Below are positions 11,201 to 23,800 of a stretch of DNA of 64,000 nt, piece after piece. The notes under the pieces were generated by a model, which worked only from the letters and a program-made list of their open reading frames with translations, did not search any database and had not been told where the DNA came from. Position 1 is the first letter of the stretch. Each line of letters opens with the position of its first letter. The position numbers were made by a program, and so were the translations under genes. The DNA comes from Spirodela intermedia (lineage: Eukaryota > Streptophyta > Magnoliopsida > Alismatales > Araceae), in assembly GCA_902729315.2 (NCBI GenBank), contig LR746273.1:4999001-5063000 (forward strand), written 5' to 3'.

Positions 11201-14200
11201 GAGCCCTACCATGTCAGGACTATTGGAAGAAAGATCACCAAATATGTCTGGAAAATTTTCAGTTGAACGTCTTGTTAGAGCCTTAATATCACCCTTTTCT
11301 AGAGATCATACTTGATTCAGGGTATTATGCCATTAATATCACTCTCCTTCCTGATGTGACCTGTACAATGGAAAATGTTCTTGTGGTTTTCTTGTGCGGG
11401 ACGAGTCACTGGAAACATTTGCACTGGATCTTTGATATCTGAATGTAGTAAGTGATCTGGTCATTCAAATACTTTGGGAGATTATCACTGATCAGAACTA
11501 ATCGGTTTTCTCAACCATATTAATTATGATAAAAAAATATTTTTATAAGTGAATGTCATTTAGCTGGAAGTTTTCCTGCAATCTTTCTCAGATATAGTCT
11601 TTCTTCGTCTTTATAAAGCTAATTGTTTTGGTGTGAGCATGGAGATATTGAGACAATTCATCATTAAAGATATAGGTATATATATAGCTCAATAACCTCC
11701 AAAAATTATTATTAAAAATAACTTGATTTTAAATCAGTGAGGGATTCACAGAGAGTGAAGGCATTAATAGTCTGTGTTCAAGTTATACCATTGATTGTGA
11801 TAGATAAAGGTATTTGAAAAGCATAAATTTCTGCAACTTATCTCTTAAACATATTTCAAGCATCATACTATTATAGTGAAACATGTGAAGTTTTGAGTTC
11901 TGCTAAATTGGATGCCGTATTGATCCATCTTAGATGTTCTTTCCTTTATAAAAACCATTAGACAGTTGGTTAAATGATATTTTTATCAAATAATTTTGAA
12001 GGTTCTTACATTTCCGCCTCTAGGGAAACATTTATACTTTTTATCATGATAACTACTTAAATTCATTGATTAATTAATACCCATTCTTAAAAGGTTGAAA
12101 TGGATTTCGGGTTAATATATAAAATGAGTCAGTTTTTTCTCAAAATTCTGCCTCCATTTCTTAATATGGCATCCCAGTGACATATTTGTGATATTAGTTT
12201 CGGCTAGGTTTAGTCTAGTAGAGTTGGAGGGCAAGATGAGAAAACTCTATAAATAAAATGATAAAAATGAATAATAATTACAATGTTCATTTATATGCAT
12301 TGGAAAAGAGTCATGTGCATTATGAAGAGAAATGGCATGCAATCTAGTAAATGTCTTAGAATTATTATTCCTTATAATATTTTAACATCACTTTCATTCG
12401 AACACTGAACATATGGTTGGAACAGAACCATGATTATTGGACATACCCTAGGTCCTTTTGAAACTCCTCTGCAAATAGTTGTTTATTTGAGAAAAGATGA
12501 CTAACATACATATAATTGATTAAGTTGTGTATCTCATAAAATTTCTTATGCATCTGTTGTTAGAATGATTTGTATAACAAATAATATTGAATGCCTATTG
12601 TACTAGGACAATGCACTTTGTTTTGTTACTCATGAAGTCCTTTAGTTATAGTGAAATAATTCATTATTAAAGACCACATTTTAGTCAGCTAAATCTGAGA
12701 TAAATTACAGATTCATGATAGGTATTGGGTTAAAACTGTCAATACTTTGGCAACACGCATATCTAGGAGATTTATCATCTAAATTCAGTATTAGAACAAT
12801 AGAGGTTTAATGCATGAATAAATTTAAGTTTTAGAAAAATATGGTGAAATTGAAGAGATTCTCTTAGATGGAAATATTTAGATGATAGCAGCTCAACATA
12901 TCACGACCTAAAAGTCTATGAATTTCAATTGTTTTTGAAAATGCTTTTATGGATGACTGTTGAAAGAAGAACCTGCCATTCATATTTTCCCCTTAGAAAT
13001 GTTTCTTCACATTCCTTAATTGGTTACTATACTAACTTATTAGGTTACTAAATTTTTTGGTTAAAACCTCAAATAAATGGAACTTCGCCCCAACTCATTG
13101 TCTCTAACTTGGCATATGAAACCTATATTACATTAGCATGTTAGTATTTTTCAGTTTACCTGAACTGGACTTATAACAGAGTGATGAAAATGTGCCAACT
13201 CTAATAAAAATTATATAATAACTTATTTTTCAAATGGACAACTAAAACTTTAATCTCGAACTTAATAAGAATACTCAAATGATAAATAACGATGACTTTG
13301 TTTATGGTATTCACTACGAGTAGAATATTTGTCATATAGATTGAAAAAGTAACTGTTTGGTGCTTACATATGGTGTAAAGATGGTGTAGGCGTAAGAAAA
13401 ATAATTAAGTTGATGTGTGTACAATTCCAAACCTTCCTAGTGTTGAATGCCATATTTTGATCACTGGATTGGTACTATAGTTAGAATCCCTAATAACAGA
13501 AATGCAAGCTTATATTCATTAGAAACATGAAACAACGACTAATGTATTAAAACTCGTAAAATAGGAGGAAGGATATGCCCAATAACATTGAATTTCTTTT
13601 GTATCTTAAAATTTATCAAGAAATCTGACTTATAATAGATGATTTACTTGACTTTTTCATAAGAATACAACTGTTTAATTTTGTTACTACAGGTTATGTT
13701 GGAGATAAAATTTCGTTTTTCTACCTTGATGTCTATGTTAACAATGTTTCCATATTCTATTAGAAAGTCTGAAGATGGATAGTTCTAAGTTAGGGGAGAA
13801 AAGTTTAAAAACAAGAACAGTTTTGAATGAAAGACATTTGGATGAAATTCTATCATCTATTTTATCCAGAAATTGTAATTCACATCGATGTTGATTCCTA
13901 TTTTGCTGTTTGTCTTATCTAACAGTGTTTCACACTGGCATGATATATTTTTTTTTCATCCATTATTTGTTCTGTTAAAGAAACTACTGATAGCTTTAAG
14001 AGAGATGAACCATTAAAAGCCATGTGTAATAAGTATAATCATGTATCAAGTTACAATGATTTTCAATGCTTCTGTAAGTGTTTTGGATGGGATGATAAAC
14101 ACTGTTTGAAAACTGTTTCAAAACATTCCAATAGTTTGAAAACTGGTCCCATTAAATGAAGACATTAGTTTCAACTTTTAGTGTTTATGGCTTTAAGACA

Positions 14201-16000
14201 TTTTGAATGGTTATTGCATTATTTTAGGCTTATAGTTTTTTGTGGGAATCAGTATTTCAGAAGTCCTCTGTATGTTTCTACAACGTTTTCAGAGTTTCCT
14301 ATCTAGACCATCTCTTTCGATTGTGATGCACTGTAGTAACCGAATGGTGAATCCTTAACAACTGGTCTGGGCTGGTAGTTTTTTAGGACAATCGAGACTG
14401 ATGATAATTAGTAATGGTTTCTGTCTCAAATAGTGGTGCTTAACTCCTAGAGAATGTACTCTGACATATTCTTGTTGTTTTTCTATGCTACACTATCTAT
14501 TAGAGTTATTAAAAAAATTGCAAAAATATTCACGGGTCCAACTGATTGAGGTGATCTGTCCGTTTTCAATTTTAGTTAACAATGTGATATGTGTACCCGC
14601 CCGACCATCCATATTTATTTGTCAAGGTATGGTGGATTGCTCTTGGGCCGTGATCTCCAGCCTCTTCTTACATGCGGATATCAGGCCCCATCTTTATCTG
14701 TGAGACTAGCATTGAACAAGCCTGCGATCTAGGTCACTGTAAGTTCTCATGGACTACTTACAATTATTGGAATAACAATCAGCTCAGTTCTCGAGTTGCC
14801 CTCCTCTGCGGTCAATAGGTAGCCTGCATACGGTTGGGATATGTAGAGCTGTAACAAGCTTCAACAATTCTTTCCAGTAAAGTTCAGAATGGTCTTCAAT
14901 AGAAATTTGATGGTGTGGTAAAAAGTTTTTCATAATGGAAATCTAGGGTAGATAGGTGCTCGTCATACGAGTTTCAAATATGCGGTCTGGTGTCCTCTAA
15001 TCGGTGGTGTACCATTTTCCGTTTTTCTTACTAGTAGATGAAGTAGAGTGTCACTACAAATAAAGACTTGGTGAAGTTCGTGATACTTGGTTTGGAAATA
15101 TTAAATTAGCTCTAGCTCATCATAAAGCTTTTACGATGATGAATTATGTTCAATGGATCAAGTTATAACTGTACATGGGGAACGGAATGCCTTCTCCGTG
15201 GGTCAATCATACTGTCTTCTACTAAAGCGAAATGTCAAACATATTGTCTCAGGTTGAATTGTGTCCACCCTTTCACGGATGAACGTATATGAGCATGTTC
15301 CCTTCAAGATCGGTCCGCTGTTTTAAGTATTAACTTGTCCCGATTGGCCTAGGGTTGAAGTTGGTAAATAGCATCCATGAACATGGGTTTTCCTGCTCCA
15401 TTGAATTCGAAGCCAGTTGGTGTTTGTGTGAAGGATAGCATGGCTAGTTTTCTGGTGCGAATGTGCTTTTAAAATACTAATCACGGAAAAGACATTGGCA
15501 ACAAGGAATTTGAGCAGTACAAATGCGAATATCCAAATGGTTCTACTTCCATCAACTGAAATTAGAAACTTTCTTATGATACTATCAAATATGCGAACAA
15601 ATGGAGCCTTTCTCAATTTTCACAGGTCTTGCAGGGAGGTGAAAGGAGTGACATGGGAGGAGGGGAATCTAGAGATGTTTTACTTAATCCAGGTATCACT
15701 GCCTTGGACTATGATCGTGCCAAACCACGATTCAAGGGAATCACCAAAGCAAGAAAGTGAAAGGTGGGCATCATATATGGGATCCGGGTGGGCTTTCCTT
15801 ATTCTTCCTCCGGTGTGAGTGTGTGTGCCTAAACGACGCAGGAGTCGGCTAACTACGGAAGCCCTACCAGGATATCAGTCGTCGGCGCATCTATTCCAGG
15901 CTTAACAAACCGTTCTTCTAGCTGCTTCTTCTCGTTGAAAGCAACGTGCCGTTCAAATCGAGGTCCTTGTGCGGCCAGGCGTTTCCTAACGAATGACAGA
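8226..16000. other. AT-rich intergenic DNA, no gene seen
   Basis: About 7.8 kb of AT-rich sequence with dense stops in all frames. The longest frames (9533-9814 plus, 14485-14703 plus, 15495-15818 plus) show no known motif. A short imperfect direct repeat occurs at about 10990-11075 (a block around ATTAGTGCTATGGTGAA and ATCAGTGCTATAGTAAA). From about 14.3 kb the GC content rises towards the IDD gene. Very old, unrecognisable transposon remains are possible. Confidence 0.6.
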
Positions 16001-16119
16001 GAAAACGACAGCAATGGCAGATACCACCCATGAATGCTTAGGATTTTACCTTTTATCTGTTAGTCCAGAAGAGGGAGAGAAGGAGACAGGGAGAGTGTGG
16101 GAGGGATAAGAGAGGGGGC

Positions 16120-16121
<2 letters not shown>

Positions 16122-16174
<53 letters not shown>
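16122..16174 (+). repeat. (GA)26 microsatellite upstream of the IDD gene
   Basis: A pure GA tract about 375 bp upstream of the IDD start codon. GA/CT tracts in plant promoters can be bound by BPC/GAGA-binding proteins, which is known for the class but only inferred here. The tract is also a likely polymorphic marker. Confidence 0.85.
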
Positions 16175-16178
<4 letters not shown>

Positions 16179-16438
16179 GCAACTGTTGAATTAACAGAGA
16201 AGTGATGCCGCATGGCTGCGTGGGTGGAGGAATCCTTGGGCGACCAGAAACCCTAATCCTCCCTTTTTTCTCTCTCTCGATTTATTGTGGGATTTGATAG
16301 GGGCCTCATTGGATGTGCTCGATAGAAGGCATGAGATGGAGAAAAGGCCAGTTCACGGGCGTTTCGAAATTGCCACTCCTTCCAATGACACCTTTTCCCT
16401 CTGCAGTGGCGCCTATGCCACCTGGGGCTTCTCCTGGG

Positions 16439-16446
16439 TTATAAAT
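16439..16446 (+). promoter_or_regulatory. Possible TATA box of the IDD gene
   Basis: TTATAAAT lies 101 bp upstream of the ATG at 16548, in a locally GC-richer region with CT-rich stretches after it. The spacing would give a 5' UTR of roughly 70 nt. IDD genes can have longer leaders, so this is only a candidate. Confidence 0.3.
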
Positions 16447-16547
16447 GAAGGCGTAGAGCTCCCCGGTTCTCATCCCATCTCCCTCTCTCGTCTGCCGCAG
16501 GGCTTTCTCCGTAGATCTGGACAGCGCTCCTCGACATACCATCGGTC

Positions 16548-16706
16548 ATGTTGAACTCCACTTTCGTCTCTCATGGTGTCGGTGACCACAGCGGTGTAAA
16601 CCATCTCTCGTGTCCCCTTGTTACACAAGGCAGGCCACCAATGCTACACAGGGTCAAGAAGAAGAGAAACCAGCCTGGAAACCCAGGTCTTCCTCCCTCT
16701 CCTTCC

Positions 16707-16747
<41 letters not shown>

Positions 16748-19108
16748 GTGATTTCATTCTTCCTCAAGATTGATGGTAGGTTTTCTGTAATAACTTTGTT
16801 TTTTTCTGATTCCAAGTTTTCATTTGTTTATTTTGGTTGACTTGGTTTTAGACCCAGAAGCGGAAGTCGTAGCTCTTTCCCCGAGAACCCTAATGGCGAC
16901 TAACAGGTTCCTCTGCGAGATCTGCGGGAAGGGCTTTCAGAGGGATCAGAACCTGCAGCTACATCGGAGGGGCCATAACTTACCATGGAAGCTCAAGCAG
17001 AGGGACGGCAACGGAGCCGCAAGGAAGAAGGTGTACGTGTGCCCCGAGGAGACCTGCACTCATCACCACCCCTCAAGGGCCCTCGGTGATTTGACCGGAA
17101 TTAAGAAGCATTTCTGGAGGAAGCACGGGGAGAAGAGATGGTCCTGCATCAAGTGCACGAAGAAGTACGCTGTCATGTCTGACTGGAAAGCCCACTTCAA
17201 GACCTGCGGAACGCGTGAGTACAAATGTAGCTGTGGAGCCAACTTCTCACGGTCCGTTTCTACGCCTTTCGTACATCGTAAACCTTGTTTACCATTTTGT
17301 TTCCTATTCTCCTTTCTGGTATTCGATACTTTGTTTCATTATTTTTGCTTCCTGGGGATCGGAGAAGATCTCTGATAACTGTGATTATGGTTCCTTGCTC
17401 TTGTTTCCCTTCAGGACGATAAAAAGATTCGTTCTGGTGATCCACAACTATTTTCATTTTCCTATTCATGAAGAATTATTTATAATGTCATTATTCGCCC
17501 TTCTGTTTTTCCCGATTTTAGGGTTTACCGTCGAATCCGTGGAAGAGACAGGCCTTTCGGTCGATGGGAGTCCCTCCTTTTCCTATTTCAGGAGGAAGTC
17601 GGCTACCTCGAGAGCTAGATTTTTTCCAGCGACCACTGGGGTCGAAGACTTTAGACAGTGGAGTGATAGTCTGAAGCGTCTCTTTCCCATACTATCCATC
17701 ATCTGGTTCCTCATTCTATGCATAATGTCCATGTTCTATGTACTGAGAGTCTCACTTCGCGATTCCTCATTTTTGCCGTACTCCGACTTGGCTTCTGCTT
17801 TCGAAGAGATTCCATCGTTTTCTGTCTTTTTCCGTCCGAGTTATTCGCCACTCTTCTCGATCATCTTTCTACGATATAAACCCCTTTGGATTTGGTAATC
17901 GGCTCTCGTGGTCTGCATGGGCTTGCCTCTGACACCTAATGATGGATGGTTCAGTGGGCGCATCCCTTTGCAGAACGTATGAGAAGAAAACTTGGTAACC
18001 CTCAGTCAGCTGATGGCCCTGCCTCTCCATGCTGGTCCTGTTGGGTGGGCCACTTCTCGGTTGGAAAGGGAAAGCTGAAGGTCTTTCGTGGCTTCTCTTC
18101 TCGCCGATCAGAGTTAATCTGATATCTGTGTCTCGTTTTTGACTGAATCTTTCCTCAAGAAGAAATAGAAGCAAGCGGCCCGAGTGAGTGTGAGGTTGCG
18201 CTGTTCGGATCTGCTTTCAGTTTTCTGGCTGAAAGGCATGCTCGAGTTCTTCACCCCGAGCACAAAATATTTCTCAGGACTTATTTTAATTATTCTGTTT
18301 CTTACATAATTTGTTTCCGATACGCTCACAAGGCCAGGTTTTCTCTTTTCCTTGAAGGAAGGACAGCTTCGCCACCCACCGAGCTTTCTGCGAAGCGCTG
18401 GCAGAGGAGAGCGCAAGATTCACGGCGTCGCTGGTTGCGGCAGCCGGCGCCGGCGCCGCCACTGAGGCTCCGGCCGACGTCACTCCTGCTGGTATCACAC
18501 CACTCTTCCCTACTCAGCAGGAGCAGCAGCAGCAGCAGGAGCAGGACCAACTCTCGGAACTGCTGCCCTTTCCATGCTGGGATGGGCCAATCCGAAATCC
18601 TAACCCTTGCCTCGTCCCCACCCGTGGCAACCCCCAGATGGGGGCTCTACCCTTCATTCTCGAAGACAACCAAGTTCCCAGCAGCAGCATCGCCAACGCG
18701 CCGTTCCTGTCCGCCGCCGCCCTTCTCCAAGAGGCTGAAACGGTTGGCCAACTGGTAAACTGCACCAGTACCCACACTGGAGAGAGATTAAACATGGAAG
18801 GCATGCCCCCATGGCAGAGGAGCGAGTCCCAGCTGACCAGGGATTTTCTGGGGGTGACCAGTGAGCCTGAGTTGGATCTGCTCTCCATCATTGACGCCGG
18901 CGGCCTTGGTGGTGGGGCAGACTTCATGGTCTCTCCCCCGCCGCCACCTTTGACGGCAGCATCAAGTGACCGCGTCAGTCTTTCCACCAATGTCACTTCT
19001 GCAATGAGACCTGGAGCACCAGTGGGGTTTGGATTCCACAACCATTCCGCCGCTGCCGCAACCCCCGCCACAGCCGCCAACGTGGCATGGTGGGAAGTAA
19101 GAAACTAG
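16548..19108 (+). CDS. INDETERMINATE-DOMAIN (IDD/BIRD) C2H2 zinc-finger transcription factor
   Basis: Three coding exons: 16548-16686, 16852-17251 and 18358-19108. Introns are 16687-16851 and 17252-18357, both GT-AG and at positions typical for IDD genes. The spliced frame is 1290 nt, 429 aa. The start is the first ATG after an in-frame stop at 16512. Exon 1 ends with KKKRNQPGNP, a likely nuclear signal, joined to DPEAEVVALSP. Fingers: ZF1 C68/C71/H84/H88, ZF2 C110/C115/H133/H138, ZF3 C145/C148/H161/C165, ZF4 C172/C174/H187/C191. Conserved C-terminal motifs are FLSAAALLQ (296-304) and LTRDFLG (339-345). A Gln-rich stretch precedes them (about 230-245). IDD proteins are nuclear and several partner GRAS proteins such as SHR, SCR or DELLA. 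FSRKDSF in ZF4 resembles MGP/NUC/JKD types. ZF2 and the ZF2-ZF3 linker are divergent (THHHP, HFWRKH). The exact orthologue is not assigned. Confidence 0.95.
16709..16742 (+). repeat. (CT)17 microsatellite in IDD intron 1
   Basis: A pure CT tract starts 22 bp after the first 5' splice site of the IDD gene (intron 16687-16851). It falls wholly inside the intron, so Ser-Leu repeat translations across it are not protein. It is complementary in sequence to the GA tract at 16122-16174. Confidence 0.85.
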
Positions 19109-20823
19109 AGATCGCCCCAGCCCGAGCATTGTGTTCTCCTTACAGTATCTTTCTAGGTACAAGCAAGAGTCGTAGGGTTTAAAATGAGAGGTAAAATGAC
19201 CTAATCTTTTTTGGGAGATAACCGGTTTCATTTTGTGTTCTATTTTCTGTGTTTTGTTTCCCTAGACGTGTTTTTTTGGAGAATAAGACTATGTCCGGAT
19301 CTTTATGTCGTTGGATGTACTCTTTCCTTACAAATGTTTAATGGGAATAATTCGTTCGTCTTTGAATTCTCATTGAACCATGGCCATTATGTTCTTTTCC
19401 TCGTTTCATAGAACCATGACAACACAGGTGGGATCCGGCGTGTGGTCGCCGTTCCATGGTCCTATGTAAAGTCTTCTATTGTGCACACGTGGTGTTACAT
19501 GCTTGTTCTAGATGTAACTCTCTTCCAAGAGCTTGTTTCTCAGTTGCCCAGAAGGAGACGAAAGAGAATACGTCCATGCACATGTGTGCCCAGCCGAAGG
19601 GGAATACAGACGCTGCATTCATTTTTTTCTTCTCTTGATCTGTTGACTTGTGGTCCTAACGAGACGACCCAATGAATATCCTTTCAAGTGGTAGATGTGT
19701 GAAGATGGCGCCTCATTGCACGGATGGACGCACGCACACTATCAGACTCATCCTCTCTCTCTCTCTCTCTCCCTCTGGCGCAAATGACCTACTGTTTCTC
19801 CTATCTCGTGGAGTCGCGGAAACGTAATTTTAGTAACTGTCTCTCTCTCTCTCTGGCACAGACGCACAGTAATGCGTTTATAATCAGTTGCAGCTTTCGG
19901 GTAATATCCGACTGGAAGTGGGAAATATGGCTTATTACAAACGTACATGATAGTTTTGGCTCATGTAATTGTTCCCAATTTCATCATTCCCCGATGAAGA
20001 AAATGTTTATTGTTCATTTTGTCAAAGAAGAACACGATCGCACGACTGATTTCTTGTTCAGTTTAGCTCATCGGATGAAAGAAATGCGACCAGGTAAGTC
20101 TGAAATGATCTGACAGTCTTTACTCTTCAATGATTTTCTCTCTGCAGATTCATTTCGTCTGAGTGTTTGTGCTCGAGTGCCTTGTTTTACCTTAAAATTT
20201 TCACCGTCTGTGCCAAGCCCACCAAAATTTTCAATGAGTGGATAACCGGGCATACTCTGAGAATTCGTGGCACAGAAACTAAAAAAATCGAGAAGTTGAA
20301 CTTTCTCTTTCCTTCTGAGATTCCTTGAAGTCTGAATTCATGCTCTAATTTTCTCCCTTCGGTAGTTCTTGGTGCAAACTACAAGGATGAAGAGCCAAAG
20401 AGGTTAATGTGGGCTCCTGTGGTCCCAAGTCAGCGTCTAAACGAGAAACCAGCTAGGAATGGTGAAGGGTGATAAAGGAAAGAAAAGAGAAAGGAAGGAT
20501 TAAAAAAGTAAAAGATGGACACCAAAAAGGAAAAGGGGAAAGAAACCAATGTCAACGTGTGAGAGGAAAACGCACACAACATAGGACCTCTCACGTCTTC
20601 TGCATATCCAGTGTTAGGTGCCTTGGGATTGGGTAGGAATATGTGAAATAGCACGGTAACAGTTGCCAATGTTACTTTACATTCAGGATGAAAGAATAAC
20701 GCCTAACAATATAGAAGGCAAACTTCCGACTTGTGGTCAAAGATTTCCAATGATTTCCAGTCTTAGTTGGACAAAACTGTCATAGACCAAGAGAGGGAGG
20801 GAGAGAGGGAGAACTAGAAAACG

Positions 20824-20826
<3 letters not shown>
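19109..20826. other. IDD 3' flank and intergenic DNA
   Basis: This begins with the 3' UTR of the IDD gene; no single polyadenylation signal stands out, although AATAATT occurs near 19346. Short CT tracts lie at about 19753-19773 and 19840-19855. Frames of 60-130 codons here (for example 19724-20113 plus) show no family motif and partly consist of CT-repeat translation. No second gene is supported. Confidence 0.5.

Positions 20827-20865
<39 letters not shown>
20827..20865 (+). repeat. (GA)19 microsatellite
   Basis: A pure GA tract between CGAGC and GCGAATC. It is one of at least four long GA/CT tracts in the window. Confidence 0.85.
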
Positions 20866-20868
<3 letters not shown>

Positions 20869-23800
20869 ATCTCAAACTCTGACGAATATGACGCGAGTTC
20901 CCGCATAAAAAGATTTCACAACGGTCACAACTAAAGAGGTAAAACTTCCAAGAAACATGCTTTAGTTGGGTTTCTAATAAAATGAATTTGTATGGGAGAT
21001 TGGACTGTTGAAAACCGAAATGAAAGAAGAAGAGTCCAGAAATGAGCCATGCATCCTCGTTCAAGTACGTATTACCGTGAAAACCTTTCACCCAGACGAA
21101 ACATCGTACGAGCAGAATTCTTTCAGCTTTCCGGCAGACGGGGGAGCCACATCACATGGCCAGTCAGAATAGACGCTTGGGGATCAACCAAGCTTTTTAT
21201 AAAGAAGAAACACAGTATACTAGTTGGATAACCAGGAATATTCCTGGGAAAAGACTGTGGAATCAGATTTCTTTAGAGTGAGCGTGGGTTTTCCTCAGTG
21301 GGATATGCCCCTGGTCGACCGGCTTTTGAGACGAGGTAAATGCTCAAAGTGAGATGCAGAGCTTAAGACTATGCAAATGTCATTTGCCTACTAAGAAAAG
21401 ACTGTCAATCCTTTCTCTTCTCTGCTCTACTCCTTTTTCTACCTATACAAGGTGAGAAATCTAAAAGCTTCTGTTACTCATGGGCTACCAAATAAGACGG
21501 CAGAACCTCTATCCCTCTGTCAACCTGCACTGTACGCTGCCTTTCACGTTCACTACATCCAGAAGTAGGACATAAACGCTAGACTTGGTATTAAAGGTAG
21601 TCTTTGGTCGCTGGAAACGACTGGGTTGCCTTAAATGGCATAAGACGAGAAGACTTAATGCTGAACTTCCTCTGCGTTTGTGAGATTGTATCTAATTCAA
21701 ATGCAAGGAGACCGGTCTACTTCATGGCATTGAGGTCCTTGACGACTGGATCGAGCATTCAGGTTTAAATCGAGGCAATGATGAGGTGGTCCTGGCTAGC
21801 TCCACTACTACTGTGGTGCTCCGTGGGCTTCACATTCCCTTGGACTCTGACCTCGGTATAAGGAAAGGGAAGAACCCGAGATGAACAGCTTGGCACCCAT
21901 ATCGAGAATTCGGAAGGTACTGAGGACTACAGCTTATTTTTAAAAGAAACACTAATAACCCATGCACGCACAAAATGATCTATCCAAGAACTTCTCCATG
22001 GAAGCAGAACCGTTCTGGGGATAAAAAGTACAGTAGTGAGGAGCATGGTAGAAAAAGATTACTACACAGTACAATTTTATATCACCTACTTGAACTCGAT
22101 TATCCTTTTCACTTGGAAGATGCATTTCCGAAAACTTGGGGGTTTTCGCATTTTTTTTAAGAATATCATTTAATTGAGAAAAGTACAATTATCGTCAGTC
22201 AGTAAACTATGCCGATAATTTTCCAGTTGAGGATGTGCAAACTTCAAAAGCGTTTAAATCAGGATATATCCAAAGTCCAGAAGGCCCATAGTGTGCACAA
22301 ATGAGCGTACTTTTCGTCCAAATTAATTCTTGAATGGGTATTGGGCTAAACTTGTAACCTCTTTCAAGTACCTTGTAACGTCAGCTGGAGTATGGAATCA
22401 AGTACATTTTTATAACCCAAGCGAACAATGTTTAGTATTTAACCTGAGGACTAAGTAGCATATGATTAATATTTCAAATATTCTTGATAACAATTATTTT
22501 CTAGTAATGTCATTCTTGTCGGAAAAATGCTTTTGTGTAATTAGAAATAAGTCTAACCTGATAACCTTTTTTCACTTTAAAACTAAGGTTCTCGTTCATC
22601 TTTCTCTGATTGCAGCACCCATTAAAATCTAACAGCTCTTTGGAAAATCAGAGTAGGAAGAAAATAATCAATTTGAAAATTAAAAAAACAAAAGTTTGAT
22701 ATTTTCTTGGAGTTGACAGTCATAAAATTGCTTTGCTATTACAGTCTTAGAGCAGCTATTATCAATCTGGTGATTGTCTAATTCTAGACTAGTTACTGAT
22801 TATTGTCAAAGTCATTCGTTTAATTACTTATCTTCTTTACCAATCCTTCAGTTTTTTTATTTTATCCCTCGAGTTATTGCAAATGATATTGCAATCTAGT
22901 GAACTTCTTAGAGGATTAATTTTTGTTTCTTATATCATGTCAAAGTAAATTTCAATCAAAGCCTCTACTTTTGAAGGATATTTCTCGTTTTCTCTTATTT
23001 ATCATCATACATTTATTGAGAAATATATCCGTTAATTTGATCCTTCTCTGCCCATTCTCTAATCTGTCACAAGGGGCATAAATGTAGCAGTGCCAGATGC
23101 TCTAAGTTTCTATTGTCGAATTCACTATGTCTATCATCGTCTATGGTTTCCTTTATTTTATTTTCCTTACATTTTTCTCAAGTTTCTGGAGGCTAATGAT
23201 ATTTTTCCTACACGATACTATAATGTGCACAGTTTTCGTCAGGGATATCTGTAAGTAGCAGTTTTTTGTCCTAATCACTAACGAGGTTATATAGTGGGTA
23301 GTCTTGCTAACAATGAACATGCCATTTCTATTCTTTATTCATCTTATAATGTTTCCCTTTAGGTCTTATTTGTCTTTAGCTACATCTTCTTTGACTTGTT
23401 CAAGTTAATACTAAATCTTGTGAGGCCTCGTCAAATATTTGTGTCAATAGAAAACTACTGTTCAAATTTTATTACCTCTAACCTTAAAGCATCTTATTTA
23501 CGAAGCCCCCTTCCCTAAGTATATTTTTTCATTCCACAGGCGTATCTTTGGCCCTTTCAAGCATACACTAATTTATTGCATCCAAACACGTCAAATATTT
23601 TGATAGATACTTTCATCATATTTGACGAAATCTTGTGTAATGATCCAAATTTTTTGTTAGACATCTACTTGGCAAGTGCAGTAGTGTACATACCATTTTG
23701 AAAATGGCTCTCCAATATCGTTTTTTTCAATGATTTTTCCTCATGAACCATCTCAAATTCACGACGCCGTTCTTCAACCAAAGTTACTCTTCAACAGCTG

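Noticed and set aside
17215-17898. A 227-codon plus-strand frame overlapping the IDD gene
   Set aside because: It lies almost wholly in intron 2 (17252-18357) in a different frame from exon 2. Its hydrophobic translation comes from T-rich intron sequence.
18514-19080. A 188-codon minus-strand frame
   Set aside because: Antisense shadow of the GC-rich IDD exon 3, with no motif of its own.
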